A stretch of 64,000 bases of DNA from Thermotoga neapolitana DSM 4359 (GTDB lineage Bacteria; Thermotogota; Thermotogae; Thermotogales; Thermotogaceae): the NCBI RefSeq assembly GCF_000018945.1, contig NC_011978.1, positions 1,706,729-1,770,728 of the forward strand, written 5' to 3'. Under the pieces are notes generated by a model. That model was not told the origin of the DNA. It saw nothing but the letters and a program-made list of their open reading frames with translations, and did no database searches. Positions 1 through 6,794 of the stretch are shown here, piece after piece. Both the position numbers and the translations under genes were made by a program. How positions within the stretch are numbered: position 1 is the stretch's first letter; each line of letters begins with the position of its first letter.

Positions 1-1281
1 TTCTGCCAGATCAACACGACAGGAAATCACTCCTTCTTCCGAAAGAGACTTCACCCTCACATTGTGGAACACCCCTATACCATCACCCACGAATTCGTGT
101 TTAACGTAGTATTCGTCGTATCCTGAAAGCACACCCTTTGCGATGTACCATTCCGCGAGAACTCTCCTCTTCTTGTTCACCATCCGCCTTTTGTATCTGT
201 GAGACACTTCTTTTGCCTTTTCCTTTAAAATGTTCAAGCGTTCTTTCTTCTTGTGTTCCGGAACAGCATCGGAAAAGGTACTCGCAGGAGTCCCTGGCCT
301 GGGAGAGTACCTGAATATGTGAACCCTGCTGAATTCGACCTCTTCCAGGAGTTTCACTGTCTTCAGGAAATCCTCGTCCGTCTCCCCTGGAAAACCAACG
401 ATGATATCCGTCGTTATGGAAAAGTCTGGATTGATACTTCTCAGTTTTTCCACCACTTTCAGAAAGTCGGAGGAACTGTACCGCCTTCCCATTCTCTTCA
501 GAACTCTGTCTGAACCACTCTGAACAGATATGTGGAGATGCGGACACAGTCTGGGGTTGTCCCGGAAAACTTCCACGAGTTCGTCCGTTATGTCCTCTAC
601 GTTCAGAGAACTGAGACGCACCCTGTAATCGCCAGGAACATGTTCTACGATCTTCAAAAGATCGACCAGGGTGGTCCCGATATCCTTTCCGTACTTTCCA
701 AGGTTGACTCCCGTGATGACGATTTCCTTGTATCCCTTTATCACCATTTTCTCGAATTCTTCTTTGAACAACTCCAGTGGTTTGCTTCTCACCTTCGTTC
801 CACGTGCAAACCTTATAGCACAATAAGTGCAGCCGTTGTCACATCCGTCCTCCACCTTTATGTAGGCTCTTGTTCTATCCTCAAAACTTCCCTTCACCTT
901 TTCGTAAACGGGGCTATCAGGAGCCGACACTACCAGTTTCTGTTCTCCGTTCAGAGAGAGAAGATGATCGACTATGTTCTTCTTCTCCGAGATTCCAAGG
1001 ACCATGTTCACGGGAAGCTTCTTTGCCTCTTCAGGAAAGAGCTGTGCAAAACATCCTGTGAGGATGATTTTTGCATCCCTGTTCTTCCTTCGTATGCTTT
1101 TAACCAACCTTTTTACCTTTTTCTCCACTTCTTGGGTGACCACACAGGAGTTTATTATGTAATAAGAAGCCTCGCCGGCTGGCAGAACGGTATAGCCGGC
1201 CTTTTCGAGCTGTTCGGCCATGTATTCACTTTCGTACTGGTTCACCTTACATCCAAAGGTCTCGATTCTCACCGTTCTCAT
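1..1281 (-). CDS. MiaB/MtaB-family tRNA methylthiotransferase (3' end outside window)
   Basis: Radical SAM enzyme that adds a methylthio group to a modified adenosine next to a tRNA anticodon. The first 427 codons are visible, without a stop before the window edge. The N-terminus reads MRTVRIETFGCKVNQYESE, which carries the first UPF0004 cysteine. Further cysteines of that domain follow (NSCVV, TGCFAQ). The radical SAM motif is CDNGCTYCAIR (CxxxCxxC), and a TRAM-like C-terminus begins near the edge. The GCKVNQYE opening resembles MtaB (t6A37 methylthiotransferase) more than MiaB, but I cannot separate the two with certainty. Its ATG overlaps the stop of the CBS gene (ATGA), so translation is probably coupled within a five-gene minus-strand run. 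Confidence 0.85.
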   Translation of the reverse strand, partial: MRTVRIETFGCKVNQYESEYMAEQLEKAGYTVLPAGEASYYIINSCVVTQEVEKKVKRLVKSIRRKNRDAKIILTGCFAQLFPEEAKKLPVNMVLGISEKKNIVDHLLSLNGEQKLVVSAPDSPVYEKVKGSFEDRTRAYIKVEDGCDNGCTYCAIRFARGTKVRSKPLELFKEEFEKMVIKGYKEIVITGVNLGKYGKDIGTTLVDLLKIVEHVPGDYRVRLSSLNVEDITDELVEVFRDNPRLCPHLHISVQSGSDRVLKRMGRRYSSSDFLKVVEKLRSINPDFSITTDIIVGFPGETDEDFLKTVKLLEEVEFSRVHIFRYSPRPGTPASTFSDAVPEHKKKERLNILKEKAKEVSHRYKRRMVNKKRRVLAEWYIAKGVLSGYDEYYVKHEFVGDGIGVFHNVRVKSLSEEGVISCRVDLAE

Positions 1282-1730
1282 ATCTCCAGTTTCCCCTCCG
1301 AAACCACTCTCAGAACATCTATCCTTCTGACGATTCCAACAAGTTGCATACTATCATCGACCACAGGTAGTGATTTGAAACCATGCCTTATGAGATAATC
1401 CGCCGCCACTATGAGAGGATCGTCCTCCTTCACCACAACAGGTGGTTTGCTCATGTAATTCGATATGGGTTTGTCCTTTATTTTGACTATATTTCTGATC
1501 AACTGGTTGGTGTCCGGGATGAAAGAAGCGGATCTGAGAAGAGAAAAATAACTGGGAACCAGGGCCTTTATCAGGTCACTTTCACTGACAAACCCCACAA
1601 CTCGCATGTCGTGGTCGACAACAGGTATTCCAGAGAGATTCTGCCTTGACAGAAGTTTTATGACCGTTTCCACAGTTTCATCTTCGAATACGGCTGATAT
1701 ATCATAAATGACGGCATCCTTCACTCTCAT
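1278..1730 (-). CDS. CBS-domain pair protein
   Basis: A 150-residue protein made almost entirely of two CBS motifs, about residues 8-60 and 95-148 (GIPVVDHDMRVVGFVSESDL and SLPVVDDSMQLVGIVRRIDV). CBS pairs usually bind adenine nucleotides and act as energy or ligand sensors. No catalytic domain is attached. It starts at an ATG behind a GAGGGTGAAG ribosome binding site and directly follows the PfkB gene stop. It overlaps the methylthiotransferase start by 4 bases. Its partner and ligand are unknown; operon position suggests, without proving, a link with the upstream sugar kinase. Confidence 0.85.
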   Translation of the reverse strand: MRVKDAVIYDISAVFEDETVETVIKLLSRQNLSGIPVVDHDMRVVGFVSESDLIKALVPSYFSLLRSASFIPDTNQLIRNIVKIKDKPISNYMSKPPVVVKEDDPLIVAADYLIRHGFKSLPVVDDSMQLVGIVRRIDVLRVVSEGKLEI

Positions 1731-2690
1731 TTACTTCACCCTCTCCACGGTGAAGTGATCGTATTCCTTCTTTATCGCCTCGAGATCTGGCATGTATTTT
1801 TCTTTTCTTCTTGTTGCAGCGAGTGCAGAAGCAAAACCAAATTTTGCCATCTCCAGGAAATTCGCTCCGTGGGTGACAAAATAGTAAACCATTCCCGCCA
1901 CGTAAGCATCTCCCGCACCGAGCAGATGGGACGCATCTATCTCCTCTTTCGATTTTATGATCCACACACCGTCCTTTGTGGCAACTATGTCGTTCTTCAC
2001 CTCGTAGGAGACAACTGCGACCTGAGATTTCTCTGCTATCTTCTCTGCAAGCCGAACGTAATCTTCAAAGGTTTTGAGCTCCATACCGAAAGGTGCCAGA
2101 TGGTTTCCTCTCAAGTCCGGTTTCACCACGTTTGGATATTCCGGACCTGCCAGTGTTCTTTCGAGCAATCTGGGGGTCTGTTCTACAAAGACGAAGATTC
2201 CCTTCTCACGCGCAAGTCTCACCAGTTCGTAACAGACGTCTTCACTTACTCCAAGCGGTATGCTTCCAGAGATGACCACACAATCGACTTTTGAAAGGGT
2301 CATCCTGTACCTTCTCAGAAAATGATTCAGATCGTCTTCACCGATTTCTGGACCGGGAAAATTTATGGCCGTTATGGTTTGATTCTTTTCATCTATGATC
2401 TCTATGTTCTCTCTCGTTTCCCCATCCACATAAACAAAATTCGTTGTGATCAGATTCGAAATCTTTCGCAGTTCCTCTACAAGAATTCGTCCTATGTGAC
2501 CTCCCACGAATCCGGTGGCTACTGAAGGAACCCCGAGCTTTGAGAGAGCTATAGAGACGTTTATCCCTTTTCCGCCAGGCGTCATCTGAGACCTGCTCAG
2601 ATCCCTCAACCTGTATAATTTGTTCACCTGGAAATCGTCTATGAAGATCTCCCGGTCCAGCGCGGGATTCAACGTGACGGTCAGTACCAT
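1731..2690 (-). CDS. PfkB-family kinase, 1-phosphofructokinase-like
   Basis: A 319-residue ribokinase-fold sugar kinase. The N-terminus MVLTVTLNPALDREIFID is typical of the FruK/LacC branch (1-phosphofructokinase, tagatose-6-phosphate kinase). The substrate loop GGKGINVSIAL and the C-terminal anion-hole/catalytic motif LLGAGDAYVAG (catalytic Asp) are intact. It would phosphorylate a phosphosugar with ATP in the cytoplasm. No fructose PTS component lies nearby, so the physiological substrate is open. It starts at an ATG with a GAGGTGATC ribosome binding site, 28 bases after the ABC ATPase gene, and abuts the CBS gene. Confidence 0.85.
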   Translation of the reverse strand: MVLTVTLNPALDREIFIDDFQVNKLYRLRDLSRSQMTPGGKGINVSIALSKLGVPSVATGFVGGHIGRILVEELRKISNLITTNFVYVDGETRENIEIIDEKNQTITAINFPGPEIGEDDLNHFLRRYRMTLSKVDCVVISGSIPLGVSEDVCYELVRLAREKGIFVFVEQTPRLLERTLAGPEYPNVVKPDLRGNHLAPFGMELKTFEDYVRLAEKIAEKSQVAVVSYEVKNDIVATKDGVWIIKSKEEIDASHLLGAGDAYVAGMVYYFVTHGANFLEMAKFGFASALAATRRKEKYMPDLEAIKKEYDHFTVERVK

Positions 2691-2718
2691 AGGATCACCT
2701 CGTTCGTGAAACGGTTCT

Positions 2719-3447
2719 TCACATCTTCAAAACAAAATCTCTGGGAGTTCCCGCATAATTGATTCTACCATCATTCAGTATTACCAACAAATCCGCAATG
2801 TAGAGAAACCTCTGGAGGATGCGGGTGGAGATTATGAAGGTCCTATCTTTTTTCATCTCGAAGAACGTACCGATGATTCTTTCAAGATTTTCATCGTCGA
2901 GGTGATCCAGCAGACAATCCATCAGTATAATCTCAGGTTGCTTCTGCTCCAGTATGAAAAAGAGGAGGGAAATCTTTTCGGCAGGCGAAAAAACAGAAAG
3001 GGGGGTTTTGCGTCCCAGCGTCAACATTTTCAGTATTCCCAGATCATCCAATCTTTCGGAGATTTTTTCAAGATCCACCTTCTTCTTCAGACTCAATCCC
3101 AAAAACTCTTCGAAACTGTAACGGTTCATAGCATCGATGAAACTTGTATCGAGGTAAAGAGCCTTCTTTCTTACATAGGTGTCATCGAGCTCTCTCACAT
3201 CCTGTCCGAAGAGATAAACTGTTCCGCCTTCCGTCACATCTTCCAGTATTTCATCATTCAACTTGACAACCGCTCGAAGAAGGGTGGATTTACCTGAACC
3301 CCGGGGCCCGTATAAAACATTTATTCCCTTAACAAAGGAAATGGTGATATCTTCTAAAATTTGCTCTCCGCTTACAGAAACAGAGAAATGATCAAACGTT
3401 ATCGGAGATCTTTCGTCTTTCATCGTTCTCTCTTTCTTTCTTTTCAT
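2719..3447 (-). CDS. Degenerate ABC-type ATPase domain protein
   Basis: A 242-residue ABC ATP-binding fold with an intact Walker A (GPRGSGKST, about residues 50-58). The other ATPase motifs are eroded: the signature position reads FSPAEK instead of LSGGQ, Walker B reads IILMDCLLD with Cys where the catalytic Glu belongs, and the switch His is replaced (IISTRIL). No permease gene is adjacent. It may bind nucleotide without efficient hydrolysis, or be a regulatory paralogue. Start uncertain: ATG 3447 or the internal ATG at 3423; neither has a strong ribosome binding site. It overlaps the preceding small gene, suggesting coupling. Confidence 0.75.
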   Translation of the reverse strand: MKRKKERTMKDERSPITFDHFSVSVSGEQILEDITISFVKGINVLYGPRGSGKSTLLRAVVKLNDEILEDVTEGGTVYLFGQDVRELDDTYVRKKALYLDTSFIDAMNRYSFEEFLGLSLKKKVDLEKISERLDDLGILKMLTLGRKTPLSVFSPAEKISLLFFILEQKQPEIILMDCLLDHLDDENLERIIGTFFEMKKDRTFIISTRILQRFLYIADLLVILNDGRINYAGTPRDFVLKM

Positions 3448-3562
3448 CAAAACCCAGCCTTCTCTTTATTTCCCTGAGGGCATTCTCATCTCCACCGGCC
3501 ATCATTCTGAGGAGTTCTATCTGTGAGAGTACTCTGGGATTCTTGGACACTTTTTTTCCCAA
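3392..3562 (-). CDS. Small basic hypothetical protein, 56 aa
   Basis: A short TTG-initiated frame (MGKKVSKNPRVLSQ ... ENDERRKISDNV) preceded by GGTGAT five bases upstream of the start. It is highly charged, with no membrane segment and no recognised domain. Its 3' end overlaps the start of the ABC ATPase gene by about 56 bases in another frame, which fits translational coupling. It would be the first gene of the minus-strand run and faces the divergent radical SAM gene across a 124-base promoter region. Support is the ribosome binding site and position only. Confidence 0.5.
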   Translation of the reverse strand: MGKKVSKNPRVLSQIELLRMMAGGDENALREIKRRLGFDEKKERENDERRKISDNV

Positions 3563-3609
3563 GTGGCATCACCTCACGATAGATTTTATTCCCAAACCTT
3601 TAATTGGAC

Positions 3610-3627
3610 TTGTAAGGATCATTACAA
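3610..3627. promoter_or_regulatory. 18-bp inverted repeat in divergent intergenic region
   Basis: TTGTAA-GGATCA-TTACAA is a perfect 6-bp inverted repeat around a 6-base spacer. It sits 47 bases before the divergently transcribed small minus-strand gene and 59 bases before the plus-strand radical SAM gene. It looks like a dimeric repressor operator. The regulator is not identified. Confidence 0.4.
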
Positions 3628-3686
3628 TTAGAGTCCTCCCCTTTTGAATCAATCTCAGGAGTTAAAATCTATCTGGAGGTGATTGA

Positions 3687-4658
3687 ATGCGAAAACCACC
3701 ACTCATAGTAGAGTACGAGTTGACAACAAGATGCAACTTCAGATGCAAGCACTGTTACTGCGAAGCGGGAGAGCCTCATCCGAATGAGTTGAGTTTCGAG
3801 GAGATAAAAGAACTGATGATCGACTTGAGGGAACTTGGCGTGTGGGCCCTGGATCTTGTGGGAGGTGAGCCTCTTCTCCATCCACACCTTCTCGACATAC
3901 TCGCTTTCGGCAGAGAGATAGGTCAGAGACTCATGATAAACACGAACGGATCCCTTGCTACCAGAGAAATGGTTCGGAAAATAAAAAGAGCCAATCCAGA
4001 TGTGCTGATTGGTGTATCGCTGGAGGGACCAGATCCTGAGACGAACGATTATGTGAGAGGAAATGGCAACTTCGAAAGAGCGATCGAGGGCATCAAAAAT
4101 TTCATAAGCGAGGGTTTTCAGGTCACGATACTCAACGTGATAAACAGAATGAACTGGAGAAAGTTCGAAGATATGGTAAAACTATCCCTGAAACTGGGAG
4201 TCAGAGCTCTGTACGTGGACAGGTTCATCCCAGTTGGAAGAGGAAAGATCCACGCAAAAGAACTGGACATGAATCCTGACGAATGGAAAGAGGCCATAAG
4301 ATACGTTCTCGAAGTTGTAAATACTTACAGAGACCGGCTGACGTTCTACGTGGAAGAATCCATATCCGGTGCCCCTTGCTCCGCCGGTATCACCCACGCC
4401 TCGATACTCGTTGAAGGAACCGTTGTACCATGTGGGCATTTCAGATACAACAAAGAGTACTACATGGGAAACGTACGAGAAAAGAAGTTTTCCGAGATAT
4501 GGAACGAATACAAACCCTTGCCCTCTCCCGAATCATGTTCAACGTGTCCAGTTTTGAAAGAATGCGGAGGAGGATGTAAGGCGTATTATCTGTTGAAAGG
4601 TTACGAGAAAGATGAAGCCATCTGTGCGATAAATCTCTCAAGGTACAACATAAAGTAA
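3687..4658 (+). CDS. Radical SAM/SPASM-type protein
   Basis: A 323-residue radical SAM protein. The 4Fe-4S motif CNFRCKHC (Cys16, 20, 23) is followed by the SAM-binding GGEPLLHPH motif. The C-terminal third holds a SPASM-like cysteine set (CSAGITHASILVEGTVVPCG, then CSTCPVLKECGGGC and a last Cys near the end) that should bind auxiliary iron-sulfur clusters. Family members modify peptides or act in heme-d1, PQQ or cofactor maturation. No precursor peptide is visible nearby, so the substrate is unknown. It starts at an ATG with a GGAGGTGATTG ribosome binding site. A second radical SAM gene follows 80 bases later. Confidence 0.85.
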   Translation: MRKPPLIVEYELTTRCNFRCKHCYCEAGEPHPNELSFEEIKELMIDLRELGVWALDLVGGEPLLHPHLLDILAFGREIGQRLMINTNGSLATREMVRKIKRANPDVLIGVSLEGPDPETNDYVRGNGNFERAIEGIKNFISEGFQVTILNVINRMNWRKFEDMVKLSLKLGVRALYVDRFIPVGRGKIHAKELDMNPDEWKEAIRYVLEVVNTYRDRLTFYVEESISGAPCSAGITHASILVEGTVVPCGHFRYNKEYYMGNVREKKFSEIWNEYKPLPSPESCSTCPVLKECGGGCKAYYLLKGYEKDEAICAINLSRYNIK

Positions 4659-4691
4659 CAAATATGCAACGTATATTTCACCTTATGGGCA

Positions 4692-4714
4692 TAGAATCTT
4701 TTACCGACCGGTAA
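4692..4714 (+). promoter_or_regulatory. Predicted TetR operator with overlapping promoter
   Basis: TTACCGACCGGTAA (4701-4714) is a perfect palindrome around a 2-base centre, typical of TetR/AcrR operators. A TAGAAT -10 element (4692-4697) lies just before it, so the transcription start would fall inside the palindrome. The gene two positions downstream encodes a TetR regulator, suggesting autoregulation of the second radical SAM gene and tetR. Confidence 0.6.
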
Positions 4715-4738
4715 GTAAAAAAAGACGGAGGTGGTTCA

Positions 4739-6187
4739 ATGCCAGTAGGCGGAATTAAAGGAATGATCTATCGACAGGCAGGAAAACTCGTCGGATCTTT
4801 TGTGAGAAACGCCGATGTGGAAACCCTGGGAAAGATATTCGGTACCCTCAGCATGTTCACGAAAGAGCCTTCGAAGAGTGGCCTTCGAAAACTTGCAGAT
4901 CTCGCCAAAGAAAGACATCCCATGGTGATGTCATGGGTCAATGTTTTTAAAAAGGCAAGTCCAAAATGTGTGGAAGGGGTCATAAACAACCTCATCATCA
5001 ACGAATTCGCACTCGGAGAACCCATAAGGCAGGAGAAGATGCACGAGTACAAAACCGTTCTTCCGAAACTTCTCGTTCTGAGTCCCACCTACGCGTGTAA
5101 CTTGAACTGTGTTGGGTGCTATGCAGGACTTTACGGCAGAAAGTACGAACTTTCCCACGACGAAGTCAGGGACATTTTGAAACAGGCCAACGACCTTGGA
5201 ATATACTTCTTCATCATCACCGGAGGAGAACCCTTCTTCTGGCCGCACCTGATGGACATCTTTGAAGAGTTCAAGGATAGTTATTTCCTTGTCTACACGA
5301 ATGGAACGTTGATAAAGGAAGAAACTGCAAAGAGACTGGCTGAACTTGGAAACGTGACGCTCTCCATTTCAGTGGAAGGTTTCGAAACGGACACCGACTG
5401 GAGAAGAGGAAGGGGCATCTTCAAGAGGATTCTCGAAGCGTGGGAAAGATTGAGAAGGCATGGTGTGATCTTTGGAGCCTCAGTGACGGCAACCAGAATG
5501 AACCATGATACCCTTATGAAAGATGAGTTCTGGGACTTCCTGGAAGAGCAAGGTGTCTCCTACGTCTGGGTGTACCAGTTCATGCCCGTTGGAATGAATC
5601 CATCCATGGACCTTGTCCCCACTCCCAAACAGAGGTATGAGAGATTCCACAAACTCGAACAGATCAGACTCAGCGGAAGATTCGCCTTCGTTGCGGACTT
5701 TTGGAACCACGGATTCCTCACCAACGGTTGTCTCGCAGCGGGTGCCAAATACCTCCACATAAACGCAAAAGGATACGTGGAACCCTGTGTCTTTCAGCAG
5801 TTTGCCGTTGACAGCATCCGCGAGAAGAAACTCATCGATATTCTGAGATCACCGTTCTTCGAAGCTTACAAACGAATGATTCCTTACAGCGACAACCTCT
5901 TCAGGCCGTGCCCAATAATAGACAACCCGAAGGTGTTCAGAGCCATGGTGAAAGCGTTCAACGCAAAGCCTCAGCACGAAGGTTCTGAGAGGATCATCAC
6001 CGAACTTGCACCTGAGATCGACAAACTCGCTGCCGAATGGAAGAAGTACGCAGACAAGCTCTGGTACGAAGAAGGATACTCAGAGATCTACCCGGCAAAC
6101 AGAGGCGTTTATAACTACGAAGTGAGAATGAGAAGGTACGCGGACAAGGAAAAGCTCCTCGCGGTGGACAAACGCTACAGGGATTGA
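4739..6187 (+). CDS. Radical SAM protein with long N-terminal region
   Basis: A 482-residue radical SAM enzyme. The first 110 residues are a helical region without a recognised domain. The cluster motif CNLNCVGC has Cys120, 124 and 127, and the SAM motif is GGEPFFWPH. Cysteines near the C-terminal half (NGCLAAGAKYLHINAKG, EPCVFQQF, RPCPIID) may bind a second cluster. Function unknown. It starts at an ATG with GGAGGTGG upstream, directly behind the TetR-type operator, and is followed 15 bases later by tetR. A substrate related to that of the preceding radical SAM gene is an inference from adjacency. Confidence 0.85.
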   Translation: MPVGGIKGMIYRQAGKLVGSFVRNADVETLGKIFGTLSMFTKEPSKSGLRKLADLAKERHPMVMSWVNVFKKASPKCVEGVINNLIINEFALGEPIRQEKMHEYKTVLPKLLVLSPTYACNLNCVGCYAGLYGRKYELSHDEVRDILKQANDLGIYFFIITGGEPFFWPHLMDIFEEFKDSYFLVYTNGTLIKEETAKRLAELGNVTLSISVEGFETDTDWRRGRGIFKRILEAWERLRRHGVIFGASVTATRMNHDTLMKDEFWDFLEEQGVSYVWVYQFMPVGMNPSMDLVPTPKQRYERFHKLEQIRLSGRFAFVADFWNHGFLTNGCLAAGAKYLHINAKGYVEPCVFQQFAVDSIREKKLIDILRSPFFEAYKRMIPYSDNLFRPCPIIDNPKVFRAMVKAFNAKPQHEGSERIITELAPEIDKLAAEWKKYADKLWYEEGYSEIYPANRGVYNYEVRMRRYADKEKLLAVDKRYRD

Positions 6188-6202
6188 TGTGGAGGGGTCA
6201 AA

Positions 6203-6778
6203 TTGGGCTCTGAAACAAGAAGAAAGATAGTGGAGGCAGCGAAGAGGGCCTTTTCGAAATATGGATACGACGGTGTCAGCATGGAAGATATCGCACGGGA
6301 AGCAGGTGTGAAAAAGGCTCTCATATACTACTACTTCCCGAGCAAGGACAAGCTCTTCGAAGAAGTCTGGAGAGAAGCACTCGAGGAACTGGAAAACCAT
6401 CTCTTCACAGTCACAAAGGAGACGAACTCTTACTTTGCCAAGATCAAAAAGTTCTTGAAGTCGTACGTTGATTTCGTGCTGAACAAGTCAGTGCTGAACG
6501 AAATAATAGAGAAGGAGAAAACAACGATCCGTTTCGAGGAGAAAGAAAAGTGGTCGGTTCTGAGAGAAAGATACGAAAACTTCATAAAACGTGTTGAGAA
6601 ACTGATAGAGGAAGGAAAAGAGCAAAATTACGTACCAAAGGATCTGAACTCACGAGCCGCTGCGGAACTCATTGTCAATTCGATGGGAGACGTTCCGAAA
6701 GACCAGAAGCTGCTTCAGAGTATACAGGAAATGATTCTCAAGGGACTCCTGAACACAAAAACGGAAGAGGGGCGATAG
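6203..6778 (+). CDS. TetR/AcrR-family transcriptional regulator
   Basis: A 191-residue regulator. The N-terminal helix-turn-helix (about residues 5-50) has the TetR hallmarks AFSKYGYDGVSMEDIAREAG and IYYYFPSKDKLFEEV. The C-terminal ligand-binding domain is helical and charged. It starts at TTG 6203 behind GGAGGGG. It is the last gene of the plus-strand run and probably binds the palindrome at 4701-4714, repressing the 482-residue radical SAM gene and itself. The inducer is unknown. A terminator overlaps its stop codon. Confidence 0.9.
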   Translation: MGSETRRKIVEAAKRAFSKYGYDGVSMEDIAREAGVKKALIYYYFPSKDKLFEEVWREALEELENHLFTVTKETNSYFAKIKKFLKSYVDFVLNKSVLNEIIEKEKTTIRFEEKEKWSVLRERYENFIKRVEKLIEEGKEQNYVPKDLNSRAAAELIVNSMGDVPKDQKLLQSIQEMILKGLLNTKTEEGR

Positions 6779-6794
6779 CCCCTCTTTTTTTTTT
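6766..6794 (+). terminator. Rho-independent terminator after tetR
   Basis: An 8-bp GC-rich stem (AGAGGGGC / GCCCCTCT, loop GATA) is followed by ten T residues. The stem contains the tetR stop codon. The convergent pheT gene ends immediately downstream; on the minus strand the same hairpin is followed by a weaker T run, so it may work in both directions. Confidence 0.9.

Noticed and set aside
532-1398. Long plus-strand open frame antisense to the methylthiotransferase
   Set aside because: It is a shadow of the minus-strand gene, which carries clear family motifs; no domain or ribosome binding site on this strand.
3604-3628. TTGGAC ... TACAAT as a promoter for the first radical SAM gene
   Set aside because: The spacer is only 13 bases, too short for a sigma-70 promoter.
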